Assembly (NCBI GenBank): GCA_902540595.1 | Contig: CACBNI010000001.1 | Span: forward strand, 1 to 64,000 | Length of the DNA stretch: 64,000 nt | Reading direction: 5' to 3' | Origin: an uncultured Pelagibacteraceae bacterium | Lineage (GTDB): Bacteria; Pseudomonadota; Alphaproteobacteria; Pelagibacterales; Pelagibacteraceae | Part shown: one piece after another, positions 31,283 to 39,727 of the stretch | How positions within the stretch are numbered: position 1 is the first letter of the stretch | Layout of the letters: every line of letters begins with the position of its first letter | Notes under the pieces: model-generated | The model's database searches: none | The model's input: only the letters and a program-made list of their open reading frames with translations | Told to the model about the DNA's origin: nothing | Translations under genes and position numbers: made by a program

Positions 31283-32377
31283 TTAAATTAAAAAAAAAAT
31301 CAAAACTAACAAAATAACACTTATACCAATACCAATTTGTATTTTTTTTGATTTTAAAATATTTTCAAATTTATTTATTTTGACAGTTAATGAACTTAAA
31401 TCTTCAGTTGTACTTATAAATCCATCATTCCTTCCAATCTTTAAAAACTTATTTTTTCTTTCATTTGCTATGTCTTCTGGAGATAAGTCTTTGAAGTAAT
31501 CTAAATTTTGTGTAATAGAAGTTTTCAAATTTTCAAGCATTGCATCTCTATCTCGATGAGCACCACCCAAAGGCTCAGGAATAATTTCGTCGATAACTTT
31601 TAATTTCAATAAGTCTTTTGCTGAGAGTTTCATTGCTTTTGCAGCGTCGAGCATTTTCTTTGGGTCTCTCCAAAGAATAGTTGCGCATCCTTCGGGAGAT
31701 ATAACTGAATAGATCGCGTTCTCAAACATTATAACTTTATTTGAAGATGCTAGAGCGATTGCTCCTCCAGAACCACCCTCACCAATTATTATTGCAATTG
31801 TTGGGACCTTAAGTTCCATGCAACATTCTATTGATTTTGCAATTGCTTCTGCTTGACCTCTTTCCTCTGCGCCAACACCCGGATACGCACCTGGAGTGTC
31901 TATAAAGGAAATTATTGGAATATTAAATTTGTTTGCTAAATTCATTAATCGAATTGTTTTCCTATATCCCTCAGGTCTCATCATTCCAAAGTTTCTTTCA
32001 ATTCTACTGTCTAAATCCTCTCCTTTTTCCTGTCCAATAACTAAAACTGAATTTCCTTTAAATTTTGCAAAACCAGTTAAAACTGATTTATCTTCACCAT
32101 AATGACGATCACCGGATAACGAAATAAAATCTTTAAATAAATTGTCTATAAAAAATTTTGATTTTGGTCTGTCCTCATGTCTTGCAACCATGGTTGTTTG
32201 CCATGGATCTAAATTTGAGTAAATATCTTTCAGTTTTTCATCCAACTCTGCTTGAGTGCTAGAAATTTTTTGAGTATCTACCTCTGATAATCCTTCTTGA
32301 TTATAAGGATCCTTTAATTTTTCAATTTCATTTTCAAGATTTTTAATTTCATTTTCAAAATTAAGGTAGTTTTTCAT
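31283..32377 (-). CDS. accA: Acetyl-CoA carboxylase carboxyltransferase subunit alpha with C-terminal membrane helix
   Basis: A 364-residue AccA. The family core is clear: YLNFENEIKNLENEIEKL, DRPKSKFFIDNLFKDFISL, IIGEGGSGGAIALASSNKV and YSVISPEGCATILWRD. It pairs with AccD (encoded at 53756) to carboxylate acetyl-CoA in fatty acid synthesis. The last 45 or so residues exceed the usual 315-320-residue length and end in a hydrophobic run (IQIGIGISVILLVLIFFLI) that looks like a single transmembrane helix preceded by lysines. Membrane attachment is inferred from this tail only. Confidence 0.95.
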   Translation of the reverse strand: MKNYLNFENEIKNLENEIEKLKDPYNQEGLSEVDTQKISSTQAELDEKLKDIYSNLDPWQTTMVARHEDRPKSKFFIDNLFKDFISLSGDRHYGEDKSVLTGFAKFKGNSVLVIGQEKGEDLDSRIERNFGMMRPEGYRKTIRLMNLANKFNIPIISFIDTPGAYPGVGAEERGQAEAIAKSIECCMELKVPTIAIIIGEGGSGGAIALASSNKVIMFENAIYSVISPEGCATILWRDPKKMLDAAKAMKLSAKDLLKLKVIDEIIPEPLGGAHRDRDAMLENLKTSITQNLDYFKDLSPEDIANERKNKFLKIGRNDGFISTTEDLSSLTVKINKFENILKSKKIQIGIGISVILLVLIFFLI

Positions 32378-32454
32378 AATTTAGTTATATCGGATAGTTA
32401 AATTATAAAAAAGGCCATAAAATGATGACTTATTTAAATGGTAATTGTTATTAA

Positions 32455-32482
32455 TTGACTAAATAATTTTAAAAGATAAAAA
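32455..32482 (+). promoter_or_regulatory. Candidate promoter for riboswitch-glcB transcript
   Basis: TTGACT (32455-32460) and TAAAAA (32477-32482) are 16 bp apart, ending 8 bp before the first aptamer at 32491. The position suits a sigma-70 start just upstream of the riboswitch. The -10 box is weak. No other protein gene lies between accA (start 32377) and glcB (32649). Confidence 0.42.
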
Positions 32483-32490
32483 CTCATTAT

Positions 32491-32645
32491 CGGGAGAGAC
32501 TAAACACTTTTTAGCGCCGAAGGAGCAACCACCCCGGAAACTCTCAGGCAAACGGACCGATACAGGCATAACACTCTGGAAAGAGATTAAATTCCGCCGA
32601 AGGAGCAAAACTCTCAGGCAAAAATACAGATGGGGTCTTGAAAGT
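32491..32645 (+). ncRNA. Tandem glycine riboswitch
   Basis: Two copies of the glycine aptamer core are visible. The first has GCGCCGAAGGAGCAA, then AAACTCTCAGGCAAACGGACC, closed by CTCTGGAAAGAG; the flanking GGGAGAG provides its P1. The second has CCGCCGAAGGAGCAAAACTC and TCAGGCAAAAATACAG. The second aptamer ends about 4 nt before the glcB ATG, and GGGGTCTTGAAAG near 32633-32644 would be both aptamer helix and the only ribosome-binding candidate. Control of translation initiation by glycine is therefore likely. A glycine-activated switch on malate synthase is known from SAR11. Confidence 0.93.
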
Positions 32646-32648
32646 GCT

Positions 32649-34811
32649 ATGCAAGAAAAATACATAAATATTAAAAGTTTAAAAGTATCGAGTGATCTTG
32701 TTCAGTTTGTTAAGGATGAGTTGCTAAAAGAAACAGAGATATCACCAGAAAATTTTTGGGCAGGTTTCGAAAAAACTGTAAATGAATTAGCACCTAAAAA
32801 TAGAGAATTAATAAGCATTAGAAAAGATTTACAGAGCAAAATTGATGATTGGCATATCAAAAACAAGGGATCAGAATTCAATTTTGAAGAGTATAAAAAA
32901 TTTTTAATTGAAATAGGCTATTTAAAAAATGAAGGGCCTGATTTTCAAATTGAAACAAAAGATGTTGATGACGAGATAGCAAAAATTGCAGGACCTCAAC
33001 TGGTAGTTCCAGTTATGAACGCAAGATATGCACTAAATGCTGCAAATGCTAGATGGATGAGTTTGTATGATAGTCTATACGGAACTGATATTATTGAGCA
33101 ATCAGAAGATAGTGTTTCAGAGAGATATGACCCACTAAGAGGTGAAATGGTTATTAAGTATGGGAGAGATTTTTTAGACAAATATTTTCCATTGAAAGAT
33201 TTAAGCTGGAAAAAAATAACAAGCTTTGCCGTAAAAGATGGAAAGTTAAAAATTCTTAAAGGTGCTGATTTAGTTAGCTTGATAGATGTAGATAAATTTA
33301 TTGGTCATAGAGGCGAAAGTGATAATCCTTCTGCAATTATTTTAAGAAATAATAATTTGCATATTGAAATTTTAAAAGACTCTAGAGCGTTTGCTGCTCA
33401 ACAAGACCATGCAGGTATAAGCGATATAATAGTAGAGTCTGCAGTATCAACTATTTGTGATAATGAAGACAGTGTAGCAGCAGTTGACTCCGAGGATAAA
33501 ATTATTTGTTACAGAAATTGGCTAGGTTTAATGCGTGGAGATCTAAAGTCAAAATTTGAAAAAGATGGAAAATTATATGAGAGAAAGCTAAATCCAAATA
33601 GAAGTTATATTTCTAAGGAAGGTAAAGGTTTAAAATTACATGGCAGAAGCCTTCTACTTGTAAGGAATGTTGGGCATTTAATGACAAACCCATCCATTAT
33701 TTTAGATGATGGAAATGAAGTGCCAGAAGGTATTTTAGATGCATTTATAACGACAGCTGCAGCACTTCACGATTTAAAGAAAAAAAATAATTCACGAACT
33801 GGATCTGTATATATTGTTAAACCTAAAATGCATGGACCAGATGAAACAGCATTTACAGATTTAATTTTTTCAAAAGTAGAAGAAGTTTTAGGATTAAAAA
33901 AATATACATGCAAAATAGGAATAATGGATGAAGAAAGAAGAACATCTTCTAATTTGAAAGAGTGTATTAGGTCCTTAAAAAATAGAGTATTTTTTATAAA
34001 TACGGGATTTTTAGATAGAACTGGTGATGAAATGCATACATCAATGATGGCAGGACCTATGATCAAAAAGGGAGAAATGAAGTCATCAAAATGGATTACA
34101 GCTTATGAAAATAGAAATGTGGATATTGGATTAAAATGTGGTTTTTCTGGTAAAGCTCAAATTGGTAAAGGTATGTGGGCTATGCCTGATAAAATGAAAG
34201 ATATGATGGAACAAAAAACAGGTCATTTGAAAGCTGGTGCAAATTGTGCTTGGGTACCATCCCCAACTGCTGCTGCTTTACATGCGCTACATTATCATGA
34301 AATAAATATTTTTGATGAACAGAGAAAAATTCTAAATAGAAATCAAGCAAAACTTGATGATCTTCTAACAATACCAGTAGCAGATAGAACTAATTGGTCA
34401 GTTGAAGAAATAAATAATGAAATAAGTAATTCAGCTCAAACATTACTTGGATATGTTGTAAGATGGGTTGACCAAGGAATAGGTTGTTCCAAAGTTCCAG
34501 ATATTAACAATGTAGGTCTTATGGAGGACAGAGCAACTTTAAGAATTTCCTCGCAACATATTGCAAACTGGATACATCACGGAATTACTACAGAAATTCA
34601 AGTAACAGAAATTATGAAAGAAATGGCAAAAATTGTCGATGATCAAAATAAAAATGACTCTAAATATATCAAAATGAGTGATGACTTTGAAAACTCAATA
34701 GCTTTCAAAACTGCATGTGATTTAGTATTTAAAGGTAAGCAGCAGCCCTCTGGATATACTGAACCGTTATTACATATTAATAGATTAGAAAAGAAATCTA
34801 ATCTGAATTAG
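32649..34811 (+). CDS. glcB: Malate synthase G
   Basis: A 720-residue malate synthase G (E. coli 723) that condenses glyoxylate and acetyl-CoA to malate. Visible family segments include VPVMNARYALNAANARWMSL, AVDSEDKIICYRNWLGLMRG, GRSLLLVRNVGHLMTNP, GIMDEERRTSSNLKE with catalytic-site acidic residues, FLDRTGDEMHTSM and GANCAWVPSPTAAALHALHY. Glyoxylate can arise from glycine, so the glycine riboswitch directly upstream couples glycine supply to malate production. The 3' end overlaps recR by 14 bp on the other strand. Confidence 0.98.
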   Translation: MQEKYINIKSLKVSSDLVQFVKDELLKETEISPENFWAGFEKTVNELAPKNRELISIRKDLQSKIDDWHIKNKGSEFNFEEYKKFLIEIGYLKNEGPDFQIETKDVDDEIAKIAGPQLVVPVMNARYALNAANARWMSLYDSLYGTDIIEQSEDSVSERYDPLRGEMVIKYGRDFLDKYFPLKDLSWKKITSFAVKDGKLKILKGADLVSLIDVDKFIGHRGESDNPSAIILRNNNLHIEILKDSRAFAAQQDHAGISDIIVESAVSTICDNEDSVAAVDSEDKIICYRNWLGLMRGDLKSKFEKDGKLYERKLNPNRSYISKEGKGLKLHGRSLLLVRNVGHLMTNPSIILDDGNEVPEGILDAFITTAAALHDLKKKNNSRTGSVYIVKPKMHGPDETAFTDLIFSKVEEVLGLKKYTCKIGIMDEERRTSSNLKECIRSLKNRVFFINTGFLDRTGDEMHTSMMAGPMIKKGEMKSSKWITAYENRNVDIGLKCGFSGKAQIGKGMWAMPDKMKDMMEQKTGHLKAGANCAWVPSPTAAALHALHYHEINIFDEQRKILNRNQAKLDDLLTIPVADRTNWSVEEINNEISNSAQTLLGYVVRWVDQGIGCSKVPDINNVGLMEDRATLRISSQHIANWIHHGITTEIQVTEIMKEMAKIVDDQNKNDSKYIKMSDDFENSIAFKTACDLVFKGKQQPSGYTEPLLHINRLEKKSNLN

Positions 34812-35415
34812 AAATTAAATTTGAACGGTTTTTAAAAGCTGAAAATAAAGTTCCATCATCCAAACTTTCTATTTCACCACCAACAGGTAAGCCTTGGGCC
34901 AATTTTGTTACTTTAACCTCAATACCTTTTAGGCTGTCCTGAATATAATATGCAGTTGTCTGACCCTCTACCGTTGCGCTTGTCGCTAAAATTACTTCAT
35001 CAATATTATCTTTTTTTACTCTTTCTACTAAAGAATTAATTAGCAAGTCCTCTTTTTTTTGACCAACTGACGAAATTGTACCTCCTAAAATATGAAAATA
35101 TCCACTGAATATATTAGAACTTTCTATGCTCCATTGATCAGAGATATTCTCAACAACACATATCTTATTATATTTTTTTTCAACAATCTTACAGTCATCG
35201 AAATTACACTCGATTGAATTTGATTTTAAAATTCCACAAATCTTACAACGAACAATATTTTTGTATACATCAGCTAATGACTTTGCCAAAGGCTTAACAA
35301 GCTCATCACGATTATTGATTAATTTTAATACAATACGCTTTGCTGATTTAGGGCCTAAGCCTGGTAGTTTTGATATTAGTTTAACCAGCTCATCTATTTC
35401 GTTAATGTTTTGCAT
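34798..35415 (-). CDS. recR: Recombination mediator protein RecR
   Basis: A 205-residue RecR. The helix-hairpin-helix is LISKLPGLGPKSAKRIVLKL (13-32). The cysteine cluster is CKICGILKSNSIECNFDDC; the second pair is C-x4-C rather than the usual C-x2-C. The Toprim domain is ICVVENISDQWSIESSNIFSGY onward, with VILATSATVEGQTTAYYI. It works with RecF/RecO in gap repair. It lies 3 bp after ybaB in the dnaX-ybaB-recR operon. Confidence 0.96.
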   Translation of the reverse strand: MQNINEIDELVKLISKLPGLGPKSAKRIVLKLINNRDELVKPLAKSLADVYKNIVRCKICGILKSNSIECNFDDCKIVEKKYNKICVVENISDQWSIESSNIFSGYFHILGGTISSVGQKKEDLLINSLVERVKKDNIDEVILATSATVEGQTTAYYIQDSLKGIEVKVTKLAQGLPVGGEIESLDDGTLFSAFKNRSNLISNSD

Positions 35416-35418
35416 GAA

Positions 35419-35736
35419 TTATAAAGGCCATTTAAAACCGGGTATACCAAAACCACCTGTGGCTTTTGAAATTTCTTCAGAAGTTTTTGATTTCAACTGT
35501 GCTTTAGCGTTATTGTGAGCAGCAACAATTAAATCTTCAATAATAGCTTTGTCCTCTTTCATAATTTCATCAGATAGTTTTATTGTTTGCATTTCACCTT
35601 CACCATCAAGGGTTATTGTTACAGAATTAGAGCCGGAAACTCCCTCTACTCTTATTTCCTTAATTTTCTGTTGGCTTTCTTTCATTTTTGCTTCAAGCTC
35701 TTTAGCTTTATCTAAAATCTTACTGAAATCAGTCAT
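35419..35736 (-). CDS. ybaB: YbaB/EbfC nucleoid-associated protein
   Basis: Read from ATG at 35736 (105 residues); another in-frame ATG at 35748 would add four residues. MTDFSKILDKAKELEAKMKE begins a coiled-coil helix, and VEGVSGSNSVTITLDGEGEM with the C-terminal GGFGIPGFKWPL are YbaB hallmarks. The family forms tweezer-like dimers that bind DNA. The start overlaps the dnaX stop by 8 bp, consistent with coupled translation in dnaX-ybaB-recR. Confidence 0.93.
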   Translation of the reverse strand: MTDFSKILDKAKELEAKMKESQQKIKEIRVEGVSGSNSVTITLDGEGEMQTIKLSDEIMKEDKAIIEDLIVAAHNNAKAQLKSKTSEEISKATGGFGIPGFKWPL

Positions 35737-37372
35737 TTTGACCCTCATCCTTCCTCAACTTCACATCTATTAATTCTGCATCAGGAAAGTTTTCTATTAT
35801 ATTTTTATAAGCTTCTGAAGATTTTGCTTCATCAATTAAAAGTTTCTTATTATTTAATTGTTTTTCTTTTACAGACATTTCCCCTTTAGATTTGCTAAAA
35901 GTAATAATCCATCGCTCAGCAGTCCATTCAAAAAGTTTCGATGATAAATCTTTAACAAAATCTTTATCCAAACTATCATTAAAAGATATCTCTATTCTGT
36001 TTTTTTCAAATTTTACTAAATTGACATTTTTTTCTAATTCATATTTCAATTTGATTTCTTTTTTTTCAGAGCAGACTAATAATAGATCATCAAAAGAATT
36101 TATAAGTATTTTATTTTCTGCCTTAATTTCAGTTTGTGCTTGTGGTTTATTCTTTTCTTCTTGGGAAATATTTTTTATTTGATCTATTATTTTATTTGAG
36201 TTTGTATTTTTCTCAATTTCATTGGTTACGCTTTTTTCAGCTTCAAGCTCAATTTTTTTTTGTGGTTTCACAGACTGTAAATGCATTAATCTGATTAAAA
36301 ACATCTCAATCGACAAATGTTGATTTGAAACTATATCTAACTCTTCAAGAGAACTGATTGCAAATTGCCAGAACAGTACTAACACATCAGACTCTACTTT
36401 ATTTGAAATACTTTTTATTTTCGAAAATTCCTCATCATTTAAAGAGAAATTTGTGCTTTCTAGCGTTAAAGAATTAATATTTTTAAAGTAATACAACAAT
36501 TCTAAGAAATCGTTTATGAATACTTTTGGTTCAACTCCTTGATCATAAATTTTTCTATAAATATTTATAACTTTTGTTTCTTCACCTTTTAAAATAAGTT
36601 CAAATAAATCTATTAGTTGAGATTTATCAAAGTAACCAAATATTTTTTGTGCTGCATTCAAATCTAATTCAATATTTTCATCTAAGCTTAATAAGGCCCT
36701 ATCTAATAAAGATAATGCATCTCTAACTGATCCTTCAGAAATTTTTACTATTAATTTTAAAGCATCGTCGGTAACTTTACCATTTTCTTTATCTTTAATT
36801 TTTTTAATAAACTCAAATAATTCTGATGATTTTATTCTAGATAAATCAAATCTTTGACACCTAGATACAACAGTAATTGGAATTTTTTTAATTTCAGTAG
36901 TTGCAAAAATAAACTTGAGATATTCTGGTGGTTCTTCTAATGTTTTCAATAGAGCATTAAAAGCCTGTTTGCTTAACATATGCACTTCATCAATTATAAA
37001 AATTTTATATTTAGCTGAAGTTGGTCCATATCGAGAAAATTCTATGAGATCTCTCACATCATCTACGCCAGTTTTGCTGGCTGCATCCATTTCTAAAACA
37101 TCAATATGATTAGAACTAGCTATAGAGTCACAATTATCACATTTAACTTTGCATTTATTTTCAATCCCATTTGAACAATTAAGAGTCTTTGCAACAATCC
37201 TCGCTATTGTAGTTTTTCCAATGCCTCTAATGCCTGTAAATAAGTACGCATTTGGAATTTTGTCTGCTTTAATTGAATTTGTTATTGTTTCTGCGACCAC
37301 TTCTTGACCGATTAGATCGTCAAAAGTTTGTGGTCTATATTTTAATGCCAGTACTTTCGAATTATTGTTCAT
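35729..37372 (-). CDS. dnaX: DNA polymerase III subunit gamma/tau
   Basis: A 547-residue clamp-loader ATPase. YRPQTFDDLIGQEVV opens the AAA+ domain. Walker A is GIRGIGKTTIARIVAKTLNC (47-66). The zinc module is CKVKCDNCDSIAS, Walker B is FIIDEVHMLSKQAFNALLKT, and the SRC sensor is TTEIKKIPITVVSRCQRFDL. Domain III follows, with a charged linker and a short C-terminal domain (WTAERWIITFSKSKGEMSV) that resembles tau. I saw no clear programmed frameshift site. The SRP RNA gene lies just upstream, as in many alphaproteobacteria. Confidence 0.97.
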   Translation of the reverse strand: MNNNSKVLALKYRPQTFDDLIGQEVVAETITNSIKADKIPNAYLFTGIRGIGKTTIARIVAKTLNCSNGIENKCKVKCDNCDSIASSNHIDVLEMDAASKTGVDDVRDLIEFSRYGPTSAKYKIFIIDEVHMLSKQAFNALLKTLEEPPEYLKFIFATTEIKKIPITVVSRCQRFDLSRIKSSELFEFIKKIKDKENGKVTDDALKLIVKISEGSVRDALSLLDRALLSLDENIELDLNAAQKIFGYFDKSQLIDLFELILKGEETKVINIYRKIYDQGVEPKVFINDFLELLYYFKNINSLTLESTNFSLNDEEFSKIKSISNKVESDVLVLFWQFAISSLEELDIVSNQHLSIEMFLIRLMHLQSVKPQKKIELEAEKSVTNEIEKNTNSNKIIDQIKNISQEEKNKPQAQTEIKAENKILINSFDDLLLVCSEKKEIKLKYELEKNVNLVKFEKNRIEISFNDSLDKDFVKDLSSKLFEWTAERWIITFSKSKGEMSVKEKQLNNKKLLIDEAKSSEAYKNIIENFPDAELIDVKLRKDEGQND

Positions 37373-37380
37373 ATATATAA

Positions 37381-37464
37381 GGAGACTAGAACCTGAATAA
37401 CTGTCTCTACGACTGCTTCCGTTAAGATCTGGTCGGGTTCAAGCAGCATCCACCTCTAGCCTCC
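37381..37464 (-). ncRNA. ffs: Signal recognition particle RNA (4.5S-type)
   Basis: On the minus strand a terminal helix forms from GGAGGCTAGA and TCTAGTCTCC. Inside are GAACC / GGTTC and CGAC / GTCG pairings, and the diagnostic core CCAGATC, loop, then GGAAGCAG, which is the symmetric-loop region that binds Ffh. About 84 nt, slightly shorter than E. coli 4.5S. Against the usual core (CAGGTCCGGAAGGAAGCAG) the apical loop is altered: the GGAA tetraloop is replaced by a TAAC-like loop. Located directly upstream of dnaX, its usual alphaproteobacterial site. Confidence 0.88.
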
Positions 37465-37510
37465 AAAAGTATTATAGCAGTTATATTTTCCAATCTACAA
37501 GAAAAGATTA

Positions 37511-38347
37511 TTACTTATTTTCTCTTAACTTATCTGCTTCAAAAACACCTAAGACGTGAAAATCTTCACAATGAAGACCCAGTTCTTCTAAAGATTTTTG
37601 AACTTTTTTATCCTCAATGTGTCCATCTAGGTCACATAAGAAAAAGTAAGAATCGAATGTATTTTTTTCTGGATAGCTCTGCAGTTTAGTTAAATTTACT
37701 CCATTAATTGCAAAACCACCAAGTGATTGGTAAAGCGCAGCAGGTTTACTTTTAAGTTTAAATAAAAAAGATGTAATATAATTTTTTTCTTTAAACTCTG
37801 GTTGAGAAATATTTTTACCCATAACCAAAAATCTTGTTAAATTTCCACTTTCATTTTCAATATTTTTTTTTATTACCTCAAGTCCATAAATTTTAGCACT
37901 TAGGGATGAGGCAATCGCAGCTTGCTTAATGTCTTTAGTTTTTGAAATCATTTCAGCAGAACCTGCGGTATCTGCTCTAATATGTTCTGTTAAATTATTT
38001 TCTTTTATAAATTTTGAGCATTGAGATAATCCCTGCGCATGAGAGTATACTTCTTTTATATCTTTTAATTTTGACCCTGGTTTACCTAACAAATTATGTT
38101 CAATTTTTTGGAAATGCTCCAAGTAAATATTTAATCTATGTTTAAATATCAAATACTCAATTCCTATGTTTCCTGTTATTCTATTAGACTCGGGAATAAT
38201 TATTTTACTTTCTGGTTCAAGTGTTGCTTTATTAAAACACTCATCAAAAGTTTTACATGGAAGTATATCGGCATTTGGATCAACTGATAAAGCTGCTAAA
38301 TGGGAATATGCACCGAATGTACCTTGGAAATAAATTTTACTCATCAA
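37511..38347 (-). CDS. pheA: Prephenate dehydratase (monofunctional, with ACT domain)
   Basis: A 278-residue PDT plus ACT protein of phenylalanine synthesis. IYFQGTFGAYSHLAAL opens the PDT domain and ESGNLTRFLVMGK has the catalytic TRF motif. The ACT domain has NGVNLTKLQSYPEK, DSYFFLCDLDGHIED. The phenylalanine-binding ESRP motif of the family appears here as QSYP, so feedback inhibition may be changed. There is no chorismate mutase domain. It overlaps kdsB by 4 bp. Confidence 0.94.
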   Translation of the reverse strand: MMSKIYFQGTFGAYSHLAALSVDPNADILPCKTFDECFNKATLEPESKIIIPESNRITGNIGIEYLIFKHRLNIYLEHFQKIEHNLLGKPGSKLKDIKEVYSHAQGLSQCSKFIKENNLTEHIRADTAGSAEMISKTKDIKQAAIASSLSAKIYGLEVIKKNIENESGNLTRFLVMGKNISQPEFKEKNYITSFLFKLKSKPAALYQSLGGFAINGVNLTKLQSYPEKNTFDSYFFLCDLDGHIEDKKVQKSLEELGLHCEDFHVLGVFEADKLRENK

Positions 38348-39075
38348 TCTTTATATTCCATAATTTTTTTTAAGGCCATATAATCTTCTTCAGTATCTAC
38401 TCCTATAGGAGGAGATTTAGCTAACGCAACATTTATCTTAATACTATTATCTAGTGCTCTTAGCTGTTCTAATCTTTGCTTGATTTCGTTTTTAGTCTGA
38501 TTTAATTCAACAAATTTTTCAAGAGTTTCGGCAGAATAGCAATATATACCAATGTGATGATAAACTTTGTCTAATTTTTTAGTTATCCGTAAAAATGTTT
38601 CTGCTTCAGAAAAAGAGTCTTCTTGAAGATTGGATTTTGTTTGAACTTTGACGATATTTTCATTTTGAAAGTCTTTTTTATTTTCTATTTTTGCAGCAAG
38701 TGTCCCCATTTTTGATTGATAGTTAATCATTTTATCTTTTAAACTTACTATATCTTCTATGTTAATCGCCGGCTCGTCTCCCTGTAAGTTCATTATTAAG
38801 TCCACATCATTAAATTTCATTTTTTTAAAAGCTTCATATATTCTGTCCGTGCCAGTCTTGTGTTCTTTGCTGGTTAAAATGGCTCTACCTCCATTCATAG
38901 TCACATCTTCAACAATTTCCGTATTTTCCGTGGCTACTACTACATCTCCAATATCAGCATCTTGAGCTCTTTTAAAAACATGCGAAATTATGGATTTATT
39001 ATTAATTTTTAACAAAGGTTTTCCAGGTAATCTAGTAGCCCCTAGTCTGGATGGTATAATGATCAACGTTTTCAT
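38344..39075 (-). CDS. kdsB: 3-deoxy-manno-octulosonate cytidylyltransferase
   Basis: A 243-residue KdsB that makes CMP-Kdo for LPS inner core. IIIPSRLGATRLPGKPLLKI is the CTP-binding segment, VVATENTEIVEDV and TSKEHKTGTDRIYEA follow, and NLQGDEPAIN carries the metal-binding aspartate. YHHIGIYCYSAETLEKFVEL and LRALDNSIKINVAL are typical C-terminal KdsB features. First gene of a two-gene operon with pheA. With kdsD at 44101 it indicates Kdo-containing LPS. Confidence 0.96.
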   Translation of the reverse strand: MKTLIIIPSRLGATRLPGKPLLKINNKSIISHVFKRAQDADIGDVVVATENTEIVEDVTMNGGRAILTSKEHKTGTDRIYEAFKKMKFNDVDLIMNLQGDEPAINIEDIVSLKDKMINYQSKMGTLAAKIENKKDFQNENIVKVQTKSNLQEDSFSEAETFLRITKKLDKVYHHIGIYCYSAETLEKFVELNQTKNEIKQRLEQLRALDNSIKINVALAKSPPIGVDTEEDYMALKKIMEYKD

Positions 39076-39187
39076 AAATACTGAATTAATTATACCTATT
39101 AAATACCAATAGAGGCAAATTTATACAGATAATTTTGATAAATTTTTAATTTAACGTGATATATGTTCAAAATTATTTAATAAAAAA

Positions 39188-39727
39188 ATGGATTCTTTCG
39201 AAATTAATAAAATAGTTGCTGCAGTTCTAATGGTTGCACTTGTGGTAATTGGTATTGGAAAATTATCAGATGTTATTTTTCATGTTGAAAAGCCAGAAAA
39301 GCCAGGTTACGCTGTTGACGTTGAAGAAGCAACCACAGTTTCAACTTCAACAAAAGCTAGTGTAGAAGAGAAAGTTGATATTGCTGCATTGATGGCTATG
39401 GGTGATGTGACCATAGGTGAAAAAGTTTTTAAAAAATGCGCAGCTTGTCATTCTATTGTGAAAGGCGGAAAAAATAACATTGGTCCAGCTTTATATAATG
39501 TTGTTGGGAGAAAAACTGGTGTAGTTTCTGATTATAAATATTCTAAAGCATTAGCGTCTTATGACAAAGAATGGACTTTTGAGGAGCTAAATGGTTATTT
39601 AATCAAACCTGCAAAATGGGTCAAAGGAACAAAGATGGCATTTGCTGGATTAAGAAAAGAAAAAGATAGAGCATCTGTAATTAAATATCTAAACCAAAAC
39701 TCAGATAGTCCTTTACCCTTACCTTAA
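39188..39727 (+). CDS. Membrane-anchored class I cytochrome c (CycM/c552-like)
   Basis: A 179-residue protein. One N-terminal hydrophobic helix (about 9-25) serves as an uncleaved anchor. A linker rich in Thr/Ser/Val follows, then a c-type cytochrome domain with heme motif CAACH (84-88), IGPALYNVVGRKTG and GTKMAFAGLRK, whose Met is the likely sixth iron ligand. It resembles alphaproteobacterial CycM/c552, which passes electrons from the bc1 complex to a terminal oxidase on the periplasmic side. The stop overlaps argF's end by 9 bp. Confidence 0.92.
   Translation: MDSFEINKIVAAVLMVALVVIGIGKLSDVIFHVEKPEKPGYAVDVEEATTVSTSTKASVEEKVDIAALMAMGDVTIGEKVFKKCAACHSIVKGGKNNIGPALYNVVGRKTGVVSDYKYSKALASYDKEWTFEELNGYLIKPAKWVKGTKMAFAGLRKEKDRASVIKYLNQNSDSPLPLP

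Noticed and set aside
32459-32665. Minus-strand 68-residue frame upstream of glcB
   Set aside because: It is the reverse complement of the glycine riboswitch; conservation there is RNA structure.
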